Notes: generated from the letters alone by a model not told the origin. A stretch of DNA of 64,000 nucleotides from CAYXVJ01 sp050309435 (GCA_050309435.1 JBNRMJ010000005.1:30250-94249), one strand, 5' to 3'. Positions 8,500 through 17,740 are shown, numbered from the stretch's first letter. Program-made: numbers and translations.

Positions 8500-8537
8500 G
8501 TGTGATATCTGTTAAAAAGATCCGTCCGGATACCCGA

Positions 8538-10427
8538 TCAGGATAGCGGAATCTTTCGCATCGGATCATATACCGTAGCCACATCAAAGAGACGAGAAGC
8601 CAAGCCGTTACGAATGGCATAACCGCCCAGATAGAGGCGATCCATATAGAGATAGTTCGTTGTTCCCACGACGTAAGGATTCGGCCCCATTCCCAGGAAG
8701 TATCTGAAGCCTTGTTCCTGAAGGTATGTTTTACGCGGATCGTCACCGGTTAAAATCGAACCGTTCGGATAAGCCAGAACTTTCACATCGCCGGTTAAAA
8801 CACCAACCGTCTCTTTCCAGTTTGTTGTATCAATGGCCAGCTGTTCTTCGTTAAAGCCGGTCAGTTCGATACCCGAAAATGACTGACTGCCAAAGGTCCA
8901 GCCTGTGTCCTTCAATGCATCGATGACGGCTTTCGCCTGGTTTTTCTGTTCAATGAACTGCTCGGCCGTATAGTTTTCCCCCATCATCGAGAAAGCGGCC
9001 GCCTGCTGATTTCGAAGCATGAGCTGGCTCTCGTCAAAAACATAACCAAATACACCCATGTTACCCGTTAAGGTAATCGTACCCTTGGCACCGTCGAAGG
9101 AGAAATCCGGATGTTCTTCGACAAAAGCATCCAGAATGCCGATTGCCTCGCTCTCGCGCTTCACCTGACGCTGACCGTTGGCATCCGTATAAACACCTGC
9201 GACATGACCGTCATCATCGATGATCAGATTCTCGACATTACCCGAAAGTTTTCTGGCCGGATAGTAATTGAATCCTTCCAGAGTCAGGAATAAGGGTTTC
9301 TTTCCGGGCGGCAGCAGGATCGGGTCCAGAGTCCCCTGATCATTCAACAACGATTCGATATCCATCAAAACGAAATTGTTCAAATGAAGCTGTTCCAGAA
9401 TCTTCCGGAATTCATAACTGGTCAGCATCGTACTGTCGGCTGTTTGGGCGACAGGGGTGTCTCCAAGCCCGACGGCCGTATTGACGATCAAAGGACGCAA
9501 GGTTATATGTTCGAGATTGCCCGAGTATTGAACGAGATCTGTCGGTACGTTCTGACGAATCTCTTCATAAAGTGCGATGATCTCGTTATCGTCCGGGAAG
9601 AAACGCAAGAGATCTTCCATCTGTCTTTCTGCTGTAATGAAGCGGTTTCGATCCATTAAACCCTGCAATTGATTGATCAGGATCGGACGCATGGTCTGAC
9701 GGACCCGCACCAGTTCGCTGGCAAACAAGCGGTTGGCCAGCGTATCCGGCAAGACGACATCGGGTGATTTCAAAGCATCGGCCAAGGCAGTTGCCGCTGC
9801 AATATAACTTTCGTTTTCAAACAAGGTCATCGCCGCCCGGTAAGCATCGCCCGCTTTATCCAGAGCAGGCAGCTCCCCGCGCATGGCGGCCGCATCATCT
9901 GCGATTACGCTTAATTCACCCAGTTCGCTTAAAATTCTTCTGGCCTGGCTCGTCGTGGTTTCGCCCGACAAAACGCGAAGGCCCATCGAAGAAATGAGTT
10001 CGGTCAGTTTTGATGCAGAGAAATCTTCCAGGCCCGTCAAATAGGCCAGATCATCCTCTGCTAATGTCGGATTTTGGGATGTGGTAAGTGATCTCATAAT
10101 ATCGTCGATCCGACCAAAGAGAATATCTTCAATCTCGATGACGGCTTCGGCATATATCCCCTGGTTCTTCTCGCTTTGACTCTTGGATAAGGATCGCTCC
10201 TGAGCCTGAGTATGTATCGCCATGACCTCGTCATAGTTACCTGCTTCAAGCGCAGCTTCAAAACGCTCCATCACGGAATCGGCTTCGTCATTCTGGCGTT
10301 GTACAAAATACAAAACCGCAGCCACAGCCATCAGCACAACAAGCAGGATAATCGCGAGTATTCGCCGCAGCCCGCCCCCCGAGGGTCGGGACGAATAAGA
10401 GCGATTAATATATACGGATTTACTCAT
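8538..10427 (-). CDS. Membrane-anchored protein with degenerate polysaccharide-deacetylase (NodB-like) domain
   Basis: A 629-residue protein with a basic N-terminus, one transmembrane helix (residues about 22-42), a long helical stalk (50-300) and a C-terminal domain that follows the NodB deacetylase plan. Catalytic positions look altered: the usual metal-binding TFDDG is TLEGF (382-386), and the usual GSHTxxH metal site is GSQSFSG (513-519), while the YPNG turn (553-556) is kept. The domain may therefore bind glycans without deacetylating them, or use another chemistry. Its ATG overlaps the parC stop by 4 bases, so it is co-transcribed with parE/parC. Confidence 0.72.
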   Translation of the reverse strand: MSKSVYINRSYSSRPSGGGLRRILAIILLVVLMAVAAVLYFVQRQNDEADSVMERFEAALEAGNYDEVMAIHTQAQERSLSKSQSEKNQGIYAEAVIEIEDILFGRIDDIMRSLTTSQNPTLAEDDLAYLTGLEDFSASKLTELISSMGLRVLSGETTTSQARRILSELGELSVIADDAAAMRGELPALDKAGDAYRAAMTLFENESYIAAATALADALKSPDVVLPDTLANRLFASELVRVRQTMRPILINQLQGLMDRNRFITAERQMEDLLRFFPDDNEIIALYEEIRQNVPTDLVQYSGNLEHITLRPLIVNTAVGLGDTPVAQTADSTMLTSYEFRKILEQLHLNNFVLMDIESLLNDQGTLDPILLPPGKKPLFLTLEGFNYYPARKLSGNVENLIIDDDGHVAGVYTDANGQRQVKRESEAIGILDAFVEEHPDFSFDGAKGTITLTGNMGVFGYVFDESQLMLRNQQAAAFSMMGENYTAEQFIEQKNQAKAVIDALKDTGWTFGSQSFSGIELTGFNEEQLAIDTTNWKETVGVLTGDVKVLAYPNGSILTGDDPRKTYLQEQGFRYFLGMGPNPYVVGTTNYLYMDRLYLGGYAIRNGLASRLFDVATVYDPMRKIPLS

Positions 10428-12718
10428 GAGTCAATTACCTCCCCGAGGTCGAGCTGCCGGTTATCGAGCAGCTCCTCCTTCAGAAACAAGCCGCGGCCCG
10501 GTAGCGTACGAATTCGGTATCGTTCGATATCATGGAGGGTTACACTGCCGGAGCGCTTAAACGACTCCAGCTTCTGCCCTCTCTTGGCATTCAAGCGCAG
10601 GACCTGAACGCCTTGATTTGACCGGCTGGCCAATTTCGGTACCAGCGATGAATCAAAGAGACATACTTTCCCATCCGTAGATTTAAGAAGGAAGTCCTCA
10701 GGTTCACGCTGATAGTATAACCCGATGAGCGGTGATTTCGCACTATATGCGTTGACCAATTTTTTTCTTTTGGTCTTTGTCACATAAGCTTGCATGTCTA
10801 CTCTGGCACATTTCCCGTTCTCGAACGCAAATATCATCTCGCCGTCGTATTCGCCTGCAATCTGAATATGTACAATGATCTCGTCTTCATCCAGTTCCAG
10901 AAGATTTGTCAGATATTCGCCAAACTCGGACGGCTTGTGATCCGAAATCTCATGGATCTGATATTTATACAAGTTGGCCTTGTTACTGAAGAGCAGCAAC
11001 TCGTCCTTGTTGGTGCCTTCGATATCCTGAATGATAAAATCCCCGTCCTTGGTCTTCAGATCACCGGCAGAACGAAGCGAGGTGAAGGCCAGTTTCTTAA
11101 GATAATTCTCGTTGGTCAAGAACAAGCGCAAACGATAGTCCGGAATGAGATCTTCCTTCGTGATGCGTTCGATCTTTCCTTCATGAATCAACTTGGTTTT
11201 TCTGTCTTGTCCGTACTTCTCGCTGACACGATCCAGATCGGCTTTAATGCGCTCGTCGATCAGACGGGAATCGCCCAGGAGTTTTTTCAAGTCACGAATA
11301 TCGGTCTTTAGTTTCTTAATATCGGCCACACGATTCAAAATGTACTGACGGTTCAAATTACGCAATTTAATCTCGGCCACAAAATCGGCTTGGATCTCAT
11401 CGATATCAAATCCCTGGCAAAGGTTGGGCACGACATCCGCTTCTTTTTCGGTGGTCCGAATAATCGCGATCGCCTTATCGATATCCAGCAGGATCTTCTC
11501 CAGACCTTCCAGTAAATGCAAACGGTCTTGTTTTCTCTGCAGATCGTAAGCGACCTCGCGGCGTACGCAATTGCGGCGGAAGGATAGCCATTCGCCCAGT
11601 ATCTGTTTGACACCCATCACGCGGGGCGTGCCGTTAACCAGAATATTAAAGTTACAAGAAAAACCGCACTCCAGATTCGTCATCATGAAAAGCTTGGTCA
11701 TCAAGGCTTCCGGATCGGTCGAGCGCTTATAGTCGATGGTAATTCTCATACCGTTTAAATCCGTCTCGTCGCGAAGATCGGTGATTTCCTTGATCTTGCC
11801 GTTCTTAACAAGATTAGTAATATCATCCATGATCTGCTCGACGGTTGTCGGATAAGGTATTTCGGTGATCTCGATCATATTGCTCTTATGCTTGATCTCA
11901 TAAACGGCACGCATTTTAAACGTACCGCGCCCGCTTTTCAGAATCTGTCTGGCATGAGCTTCGTCATATATCAAAACCCCGCCACCGGGAAAATCCGGAG
12001 CCGGCATGATCTTCTGCAGATCCGCTCCCGGATCATCGATATATTGTTTGGTCGCGGCACAAACCTCACGAAGATTAAACGGTGCGATGTTACTGGCCAT
12101 ACCGACCGCGATACCCTGGTTTTGATTCACGAGAACAGACGGGAAGGTCGCCGGGAGCAAAGAAGGCTCCTGCATCGTACCATCATAGTTATCTACAAAT
12201 TCGACTGTATCGTGATCGATGTTGCGAAAGAGTTCTTCGCAGATCTTGGCGAGTCTGGCTTCGGTATAACGAGCTGCCGCATACTGCATATCCCTGGAAT
12301 ATTGCTTTCCGAAGTTACCCTTGGAATCGACATAAGGATGTAATAGCGAAGCGTTACCGCTAGTCAGGCGAACCATCGTTTCATAAATCGCCTGGTCGCC
12401 GTGCGGGTTTAGTTTCATGGTCTGACCCACGATGTTCGCCGACTTCGTACGAGGGCCCGTCAAGAGCCCCATCTTATACATGGTATATAAAAGCTTTCGA
12501 TGGGAAGGCTTGAAACCATCGATTTCCGGAATAGCACGCGATACAATAACGCTCATCGCGTAGGGCATGAAGTTGGTTTGGAGCGTATCCGTAATAACCT
12601 GCTGTACAATTTCCGCGTGTGGAGCTTCGATCTCCAGACGCTCTTTTTTATCGCTTAATTTCTTCGAAGCTTTACTATCTTTACCGCTGGCAGAAGAGTT
12701 GCTTTTTCGTTTCGCCAT
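10424..12718 (-). CDS. parC: Type IIA DNA topoisomerase subunit A (ParC/GyrA-like)
   Basis: Breakage-reunion subunit of a type II topoisomerase, 764 residues. The winged-helix domain contains SRAIPEIDGFKPSHRKLL (60-77) and the catalytic Tyr151 in AARYTEARL. The tower and coiled-coil domains follow (about 380-520), and a C-terminal beta-propeller-like region begins after 530. A lysine- and serine-rich 25-residue N-terminal extension is unusual. At the quinolone-interaction site the protein reads NPHGDQAIYE, with Gln109 where E. coli GyrA has Ser83. It pairs with the gene just upstream (66-base gap), so ParC/ParE (topo IV-like) is the likely identity. Confidence 0.88.
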   Translation of the reverse strand: MAKRKSNSSASGKDSKASKKLSDKKERLEIEAPHAEIVQQVITDTLQTNFMPYAMSVIVSRAIPEIDGFKPSHRKLLYTMYKMGLLTGPRTKSANIVGQTMKLNPHGDQAIYETMVRLTSGNASLLHPYVDSKGNFGKQYSRDMQYAAARYTEARLAKICEELFRNIDHDTVEFVDNYDGTMQEPSLLPATFPSVLVNQNQGIAVGMASNIAPFNLREVCAATKQYIDDPGADLQKIMPAPDFPGGGVLIYDEAHARQILKSGRGTFKMRAVYEIKHKSNMIEITEIPYPTTVEQIMDDITNLVKNGKIKEITDLRDETDLNGMRITIDYKRSTDPEALMTKLFMMTNLECGFSCNFNILVNGTPRVMGVKQILGEWLSFRRNCVRREVAYDLQRKQDRLHLLEGLEKILLDIDKAIAIIRTTEKEADVVPNLCQGFDIDEIQADFVAEIKLRNLNRQYILNRVADIKKLKTDIRDLKKLLGDSRLIDERIKADLDRVSEKYGQDRKTKLIHEGKIERITKEDLIPDYRLRLFLTNENYLKKLAFTSLRSAGDLKTKDGDFIIQDIEGTNKDELLLFSNKANLYKYQIHEISDHKPSEFGEYLTNLLELDEDEIIVHIQIAGEYDGEMIFAFENGKCARVDMQAYVTKTKRKKLVNAYSAKSPLIGLYYQREPEDFLLKSTDGKVCLFDSSLVPKLASRSNQGVQVLRLNAKRGQKLESFKRSGSVTLHDIERYRIRTLPGRGLFLKEELLDNRQLDLGEVIDS

Positions 12719-12784
12719 TCGTTTATCATTCCCTCACTAATTACTAAATACTAAAAACAAGATAATCGTCTCTGCTTCTGCTCG

Positions 12785-14776
12785 TTAACCGACATCAAGC
12801 TTGTCCAGATACAGATGACCCGCCTCTTCAATGTGAAGCTTACGACCGGCCAGATTGTCTCCCAGCAGAATATCAAAGGTTTCTTCTGTCAGTTTATTAT
12901 CATCACCCGGATTGACACGAATTAAACGCCTGGTTGCCGGATTCATGGTGGTATGCCACATCATCTCGGGATCGTTTTCGCCAAGACCTTTCGAGCGTTG
13001 CAGTTTCACGTTTCCGGGACCTAGCTTGGAGAGAATCTGAATTTTCTCACTCTCATCATAGGCAAAGTATTCCTGTTCGTTTGCTTTACCCGGATTATGC
13101 GTAATCTCGTATAAAGGAGATTCGGCGATATAAACCTTACCTTCCTGCAACAGCGTGGGCATCAGGCGATAGAACATTGCCAGGAGCATGGTGCGAATAT
13201 GGAAGCCGTCAACATCGGCATCGGTACAGATAATGACCTTACTCCAGCGCAATTGATTCAAATCGAAAGCGGCAATATCCTTGTTATGCTTGGATTTGAT
13301 CTCGACTCCGCAACCCAAGACCTTTATCAAGTCGGTAATGATCTCGCTCTTAAAGATCTGTACGAAATCCGCTTTCAGACAGTTTAATATCTTTCCTCGA
13401 ATCGCGATAATCGCCTGGAACTCGGCATCCCGGCCCAGTTTCGTCGAACCTAAAGCCGATTTACCCTCAACGATATAAAGCTCGCGTTTTGTCACGTCTT
13501 TCGAACGACATTCAACCAATGATTGAACACGATTCATGAGGTCCATCTTACCCATCAGGTTTTTCTTCATATTCAAACGCTGACGCTCCGCACTCTCGCG
13601 GCTGCGTTTGTTTACCATGATTTGTTCGATGACTTTATCGGCCAGCTGATAGTTTTCGATGGCCCAAACTTCCAGTTGCTGCTTGAGCAGATCGGTTATG
13701 AACTGCTGGATGAATTTATTGCTGATAGCCTTTTTCGTCTGGTTCTCATAGCTTGTTTGAGTCGAAGCCGAGTTGATCACCAGCAACAAGCTGTCTTCGA
13801 TATCAGAGAAGACAATCTTGCTTTCATTGGCTTTATACTTGTTTCGCTCCTTGGCCAGCTTGTCGAAAGACGAGACAAAAGCCGAGCGAACCGCTTTATC
13901 GGGCGATCCGCCGTACTCCAGATAACTTGAGTTGTGATAATACTCGAGACGATTGACTTCGTTATTAAACGATAATGCCACCGCAACCTTAACCTTGTAG
14001 TCCGCTTTATCGCTGCGATCGCGACCGCGGCCTTCCGAGGAAAATTGAAACGGCTCGATCATGCCCTTACCGTCGTCGATCTCCTTGACATAACCAAGTA
14101 TCCCCTCAGGATAATAGAAGGTCTCATGTGTTCCGCTTACTTCATCCGTGAACTCAAACACGATGCCGGCATTAACTACAGCCTGTCTCTTCAAAGTATC
14201 TCTGAAGAACTCAAGCGGAATTTCGATATCAGTGAAAACCTCGCGATCGGGCAGCCAGCTCTGCTTGCTCCCGGTACGTTTTTCCTTCGTAGGCTTCTTA
14301 TCCAGACCGCCTACGTTATTACCTCTTTCGAAGGACAGGTTATATTCGAAACCGTCTCGTATAACAGTCGCCTTAAACCAGCGCGAAGCGTACTGCGTCG
14401 CACAAGCGCCTAAACCGTTCAGGCCCAGGCTGAATTCATAGTTTTCGCTGTTTGTATTCTTATATTTACCGCCGGCATAAAGCTCGCAGTAAACAAGCTC
14501 CCAGTTGTAGCGTTTCTCGTTCTGGTTATAATCCAGCGGTATGCCTCGTCCGTTATCTTCGACCTCGAGGGAATGATCCTTGAAGCGGCGGACATGGATC
14601 TTGTCGCCATATCCTTCACGAGCTTCGTCTATCGAGTTAGATAGAATCTCAAAGAACGAATGTTGGCAGCCTTCTATACCATCCGAACCGAAAATAACCC
14701 CCGGTCTTAGACGGACTCTATCCGCCCCCTTCAGGGATGAAATGCTCTCATTATCATAACGTTGTGTGACTGCCAT
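12785..14776 (-). CDS. parE: Type IIA DNA topoisomerase subunit B (ParE/GyrB-like)
   Basis: ATPase subunit of the topoisomerase, 663 residues. GHKL motifs are FFEILSNSIDEA (catalytic Glu and Mg-binding Asn), VEDNGRGIP and GLNGLGACATQY. The transducer domain follows (about 240-400). The TOPRIM domain has YIVEGKSALGSTKLGRD, which differs from the common EGDSAGG, and CTDADVDGFHIR. The start MAVTQRYDNESI is well placed. This divergent ParE type is common in Clostridia, next to its parC partner; a separate canonical gyrase is expected elsewhere in the genome. Confidence 0.88.
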   Translation of the reverse strand: MAVTQRYDNESISSLKGADRVRLRPGVIFGSDGIEGCQHSFFEILSNSIDEAREGYGDKIHVRRFKDHSLEVEDNGRGIPLDYNQNEKRYNWELVYCELYAGGKYKNTNSENYEFSLGLNGLGACATQYASRWFKATVIRDGFEYNLSFERGNNVGGLDKKPTKEKRTGSKQSWLPDREVFTDIEIPLEFFRDTLKRQAVVNAGIVFEFTDEVSGTHETFYYPEGILGYVKEIDDGKGMIEPFQFSSEGRGRDRSDKADYKVKVAVALSFNNEVNRLEYYHNSSYLEYGGSPDKAVRSAFVSSFDKLAKERNKYKANESKIVFSDIEDSLLLVINSASTQTSYENQTKKAISNKFIQQFITDLLKQQLEVWAIENYQLADKVIEQIMVNKRSRESAERQRLNMKKNLMGKMDLMNRVQSLVECRSKDVTKRELYIVEGKSALGSTKLGRDAEFQAIIAIRGKILNCLKADFVQIFKSEIITDLIKVLGCGVEIKSKHNKDIAAFDLNQLRWSKVIICTDADVDGFHIRTMLLAMFYRLMPTLLQEGKVYIAESPLYEITHNPGKANEQEYFAYDESEKIQILSKLGPGNVKLQRSKGLGENDPEMMWHTTMNPATRRLIRVNPGDDNKLTEETFDILLGDNLAGRKLHIEEAGHLYLDKLDVG

Positions 14777-14888
14777 GCTCTCTCCTATATATTCTATATT
14801 CTTTTCGTAAACCGATTCGTCTTCATGAAATGAAAAAGAGACCGGTGCACAGTGCTTTAATTATATCACAGGCCATCTTACGCTTAAT

Positions 14889-15182
14889 CTAGCGGGCCTT
14901 GGAATCAGTCTTTTGACGCGGTTTTATCTCTACAAACCAGCGGCCGTCTTCATACCAAAGCGACAACTGCCTGCCCAGCACACGACAAATATACCGCATG
15001 CCAAATGCACCCGCAATTATACTGGCCTCCGGCCGGACCTCCAGGAGCCGATCCACCTCAAACTCTTGATCCTGCCACTTAAACGATTTAGGAATCATCT
15101 CCCCGTCCTCGCGAAAATAAACCGTCACTTCCACATAGCGTTTACCGGCGTGTTCATATGTTCTTGGTATCATCGTTTCCAT
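14889..15182 (-). CDS. Small conserved hypothetical protein
   Basis: A 98-residue protein of unknown function. ATG 15182 is preferred over the upstream frame start because GGAGGG lies 6 bases away. The sequence is predicted mostly beta, with RYVEVTVYFREDGEMIPKSF, then YICRVLGRQLSLWYEDGRWFVE near the end, a pattern reminiscent of short DUF6504-like proteins, but this assignment is weak. It has no membrane segment or signal. It lies between parE and the tRNA terminator array. Confidence 0.6.
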   Translation of the reverse strand: METMIPRTYEHAGKRYVEVTVYFREDGEMIPKSFKWQDQEFEVDRLLEVRPEASIIAGAFGMRYICRVLGRQLSLWYEDGRWFVEIKPRQKTDSKAR

Positions 15183-15264
15183 CTTCAGCCCTCCAAGCTC
15201 CGTAATCTTCGAGATAAGTTTATTATAGAACATTTGTTCGATTATTCAAGATCAAACGAACATA

Positions 15265-15635
15265 AAGTAAAAGAGCCTCGCTGGAATTAAGCTGCAATAT
15301 CGAGTGAAGAACAGAAATAAACTGTTAAGTCGCTTTCTGTTCTTCCAAAGAAAAAAGATCACCATCTCATAATGGTGATATGGAATGAAGAACAGATATT
15401 ACTGGGTTAAAACACTTATCTGTTCTTCCAAAGTAAAAGAGCCTCACTGGAATTAAGCTGCAATATCGAGTGAAGAACAGAAATAAATTGTTAAGTCGCT
15501 TTCTGTTCTTCCAAAGTAAAAAGATCACCATCTCATAATGGTGATATGGAATGAAGAACAGATATTACTGGGTTAAAACCCTTATCTGTTCTTCCAAAGT
15601 AAAAAGATCACCATCTCATAATGGTGATCTTTTTA
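15265..15635. repeat. 166-bp tandem repeat made of alternating long hairpins
   Basis: Two units (15265-15430 and 15431-15596) differ by only a few bases, and a partial third joins the tRNA terminator. Each unit holds two large inverted repeats with arms GAAGAACAGAAA/TTTCTGTTCTTC (15306-15345 and 15472-15511) and GAAGAACAGAT/ATCTGTTCTTC (15387-15428 and 15553-15594). Between them lies a copy of the tRNA terminator stem (15357-15379, 15523-15545). It occupies the gene-free stretch between the small hypothetical gene and tRNA-Arg. No ORF is supported. Confidence 0.92.
15601..15635 (-). terminator. Terminator of the tRNA-Gly/tRNA-Arg unit
   Basis: GATCACCAT and ATGGTGATC form a perfect 9-bp stem with a 6-base loop, flanked by A5 and T5, directly after the tRNA-Arg CCA end on the minus strand. 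The T-tract follows on that strand; the structure is symmetrical and could act both ways. Confidence 0.85.
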
Positions 15636-15638
15636 CGA

Positions 15639-15715
15639 TGGTGAGCCTAGCAGGATTCGAACCTGCGACCCACAGCTTAGAAGGCTGTTGCTCTATCCAG
15701 CTGAGCTATAGACCC
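15639..15715 (-). tRNA. tRNA-Arg (anticodon TCT)
   Basis: A 77-base cloverleaf: acceptor GGGTCTA pairs with TAGGCTC, D-arm AGCTCAGCTGGATAGAGC, anticodon loop CTTCTAA with TCT, T-arm GCAGGTTCGAATCCTGC, and an encoded CCA end. It is 50 bases downstream of tRNA-Gly on the same strand and is read from the same promoter. Confidence 0.96.
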
Positions 15716-15765
15716 TTAAAAGATATAGTGGCATTCAGCTAGTAAATGCCACTGAATCTTAAATA

Positions 15766-15839
15766 TGGAGCAGGTGAAGGGAATCGAACCCTCACGGTCA
15801 GCTTGGAAGGCTGAAGTTCTACCACTAAACTACACCTGC
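15766..15839 (-). tRNA. tRNA-Gly (anticodon TCC)
   Basis: A 74-base cloverleaf: acceptor GCAGGTG pairs with CACCTGC, anticodon loop CTTCCAA with TCC, T-arm GAGGGTTCGATTCCCTT, and an encoded CCA end. It is the first tRNA of the Gly-Arg pair. Confidence 0.96.
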
Positions 15840-15863
15840 GAATGTCTTTCAACACTGACAAAT

Positions 15864-15869
15864 ATTATA
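15864..15869 (-). promoter_or_regulatory. Extended -10 promoter of tRNA pair
   Basis: On the minus strand TGGTATAAT gives an extended -10 with a consensus TATAAT hexamer at 15864-15869, 25 bases before tRNA-Gly. A possible -35 (TTGCTT) lies 15 bases further upstream, a short spacer. Confidence 0.6.
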
Positions 15870-15997
15870 CCAAAACAAGTTTAAAAGCAAGCCTGAAATA
15901 AATACAAAGGGCAAAATCAGCTAAATCGGTCACTCTGGCATAATTTGCTAAATATGAATCGTTGCGGCTCGGTAAATCAGCCGAATAACTGCCGGCC

Positions 15998-16031
15998 TCA
16001 GGCTGTCGACAGAAGCGATGAGACAGCCTGA
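15998..16031. other. Inverted repeat after the aldo/keto reductase gene
   Basis: TCAGGCTGTC (15998-16007) and GACAGCCTGA (16022-16031) form a perfect 10-bp stem with a 14-base loop, 39 bases downstream of the reductase stop on the minus strand. It lacks a T-tract, so it is only a candidate terminator. Confidence 0.5.
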
Positions 16032-16069
16032 AGCCTGGCAATTCTATTTATGTATCTTTAATCGTTGAC

Positions 16070-17071
16070 TTATCCGGCCAAAATGGCATCGATTCTCGCA
16101 AGCTCTTCTGCCGTGAAATCCAAATTTTTAAGCATACCGCAGTTCTCCGTGATCTGAGCCAGCCTGCTGGCACCGATCAGCACACTCGTGACAGGCTCGG
16201 CATCATCGCGCTCGCGAAGGATCCAGGCCAGGGCCAATTGAGCCAGGCTCTGACCGCGTTCCTGCGCAATCTCGTTTAGCTTACGGGCTTTGACTATCGC
16301 TTCTTCCGTGATGTTTCTTTCGCTAAGACTCGTGCTACGACCGGCTGCGCGCGAATCCTCCGGTACGCCATCCAGATAACGACCGGCCAGCAAGCCTTGA
16401 GCCAGAGGCGAATAAGCGATGCTGCCCATGCCGCATTCGCCGGCCGCCACGATAGCGGGATCGGCTGCCTGGTCCAGCATGGAGTAACGAGGTTGCAGAA
16501 TCAAGAGCTTCACACCCATGCTTTCGATCAATTGCGATGCTTCTCTAAGTGTCTCGGCGTTATAGTTACTGACACCGACGTAAAGCGCTTTACCGCTCTT
16601 TACGATGCCGGCCAGGGCGTCCATCGTTTCTTCCAGCGGAGTATTCGGATCTTGTCTGTGGTGATAGAAGATATCGACATAATCGAGCCCCATGCGTTTC
16701 AGGCTCTGATCCAAACTGGATACCAGGTATTTCTTACTGCCACCGTCGCCGTAGGGACCCGCCCACATGTAATAGCCGGCTTTCGTTGAAATAACCAGTT
16801 CGTCGCGATACGGACGAAGTTCATTGGCCAAAACTTTTCCGAAGGTCTCCTCGGCACTTCCCGGACGAGGTCCGTAGTTGTTCGCCAGATCGAAATGCGT
16901 GATACCAAGGTCAAAAGCACCCAGGATCATTTCTTTACTGTTGCTAAAAGATGCTTCGTCACCGAAATTCTGCCATAAACCCAGGCTCAAGGCCGGTAAT
17001 TTCAAGCCGCTCTTCCCTGTTCGATTGTACTTCATATGATCGTAGCGATCTTCTTTGGCACGATAGGTCAT
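16070..17071 (-). CDS. Aldo/keto reductase (YghZ/KCNAB-like)
   Basis: NADPH-dependent oxidoreductase of the AKR superfamily, 333 residues, closest in pattern to the YghZ and potassium-channel beta-subunit group. The catalytic tetrad is visible: Asp and Tyr in ITHFDLANNYG, Lys in VISTKAGYYMW and His in IFYHHRQD. The C-terminal cofactor-binding part is SVLIGASRLAQITEN. The physiological substrate is unknown; E. coli YghZ reduces L-glyceraldehyde 3-phosphate and methylglyoxal. It is monocistronic, next to the sialic acid genes but with no proven link to them. Confidence 0.9.
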   Translation of the reverse strand: MTYRAKEDRYDHMKYNRTGKSGLKLPALSLGLWQNFGDEASFSNSKEMILGAFDLGITHFDLANNYGPRPGSAEETFGKVLANELRPYRDELVISTKAGYYMWAGPYGDGGSKKYLVSSLDQSLKRMGLDYVDIFYHHRQDPNTPLEETMDALAGIVKSGKALYVGVSNYNAETLREASQLIESMGVKLLILQPRYSMLDQAADPAIVAAGECGMGSIAYSPLAQGLLAGRYLDGVPEDSRAAGRSTSLSERNITEEAIVKARKLNEIAQERGQSLAQLALAWILRERDDAEPVTSVLIGASRLAQITENCGMLKNLDFTAEELARIDAILAG

Positions 17072-17199
17072 AATAAGTTTCCTCCCGCTTTATCAGCAAA
17101 TTGCATGCCCGGCTTACCGGGAATCAAGTAACTTAATTATCTCAGATAATTGGTCTCGATGTGAGATAAAATCGCTTTATTAAGCGCCTTTGAATCGCG

Positions 17200-17205
17200 T
17201 ATAAT
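17200..17205 (+). promoter_or_regulatory. Probable -10 element of the nanQ-like gene
   Basis: TATAAT lies 37 bases upstream of the ATG; a matching -35 is poor (TTATTA at 17177-17182). The start has GGGG at about 9 bases. Confidence 0.4.
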
Positions 17206-17241
17206 ATTTCTATTCAAAATAAGTCCATAAAGGGGTTTCAC

Positions 17242-17715
17242 ATGATCATCGACCATATTAAGAATGCCGATACCTACACGGCTCTTCATCCGGAATTTCG
17301 GCGGGCTTTTGATTTTCTGCGCACAAGCGACCTCGATTCTTTAACCGAAGGTCGATTTGATTTCGGAGCGAAAGGCAATTATGTCATCGTCGAAAATTAT
17401 ACGAGCAAACATTGGGAAGATTGCCGCTGGGAAAGCCACATCAAATATCTGGACATCCAATATATCGTTAAAGGTCGGGAGCAGATCGCCTGGCGTGGTA
17501 CAGAAGGTCTCGAAATCACGGAAAATCGTTTTTCTGAAAGCGATATCGCTTTCTATACATCAGACGAAGCGCTCGTAACCACGACAATTATGAATGAGGG
17601 AAACTTCGCCGTTTTCTATCCCGGTGACGTGCACAGACCCGGAGCTTGTATTGACACGCCGCAAGCCGTTAAGAAAATCATCTTCAAGCTCAGAATCGAT
17701 CACACTGGCCTTTGA
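17242..17715 (+). CDS. YhcH/YjgK/YiaL family protein (NanQ-like sialic acid anomerase)
   Basis: A 157-residue cupin-like DUF386 protein. Family motifs include GNYVIVENYTSK, the His-rich metal-site region ESHIKYLDIQYIVKG and FAVFYPGDVHRPG near the C-terminus. The E. coli homologue YhcH (NanQ) is an N-acetylneuraminate anomerase encoded in the nan operon. Here nanE, nanK and nanA lie within 6.5 kb, which supports a sialic acid role. Some relatives act in other sugar pathways, so the substrate is inferred. Confidence 0.87.
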   Translation: MIIDHIKNADTYTALHPEFRRAFDFLRTSDLDSLTEGRFDFGAKGNYVIVENYTSKHWEDCRWESHIKYLDIQYIVKGREQIAWRGTEGLEITENRFSESDIAFYTSDEALVTTTIMNEGNFAVFYPGDVHRPGACIDTPQAVKKIIFKLRIDHTGL

Positions 17716-17740
17716 CAGCATAGACTTTTACGGAATCAAG

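Noticed and set aside
15265..15635. Possible CRISPR array or attachment site next to tRNA genes
   Set aside because: The repeat has no variable spacers and no integrase or duplicated tRNA 3' end is present in the window.
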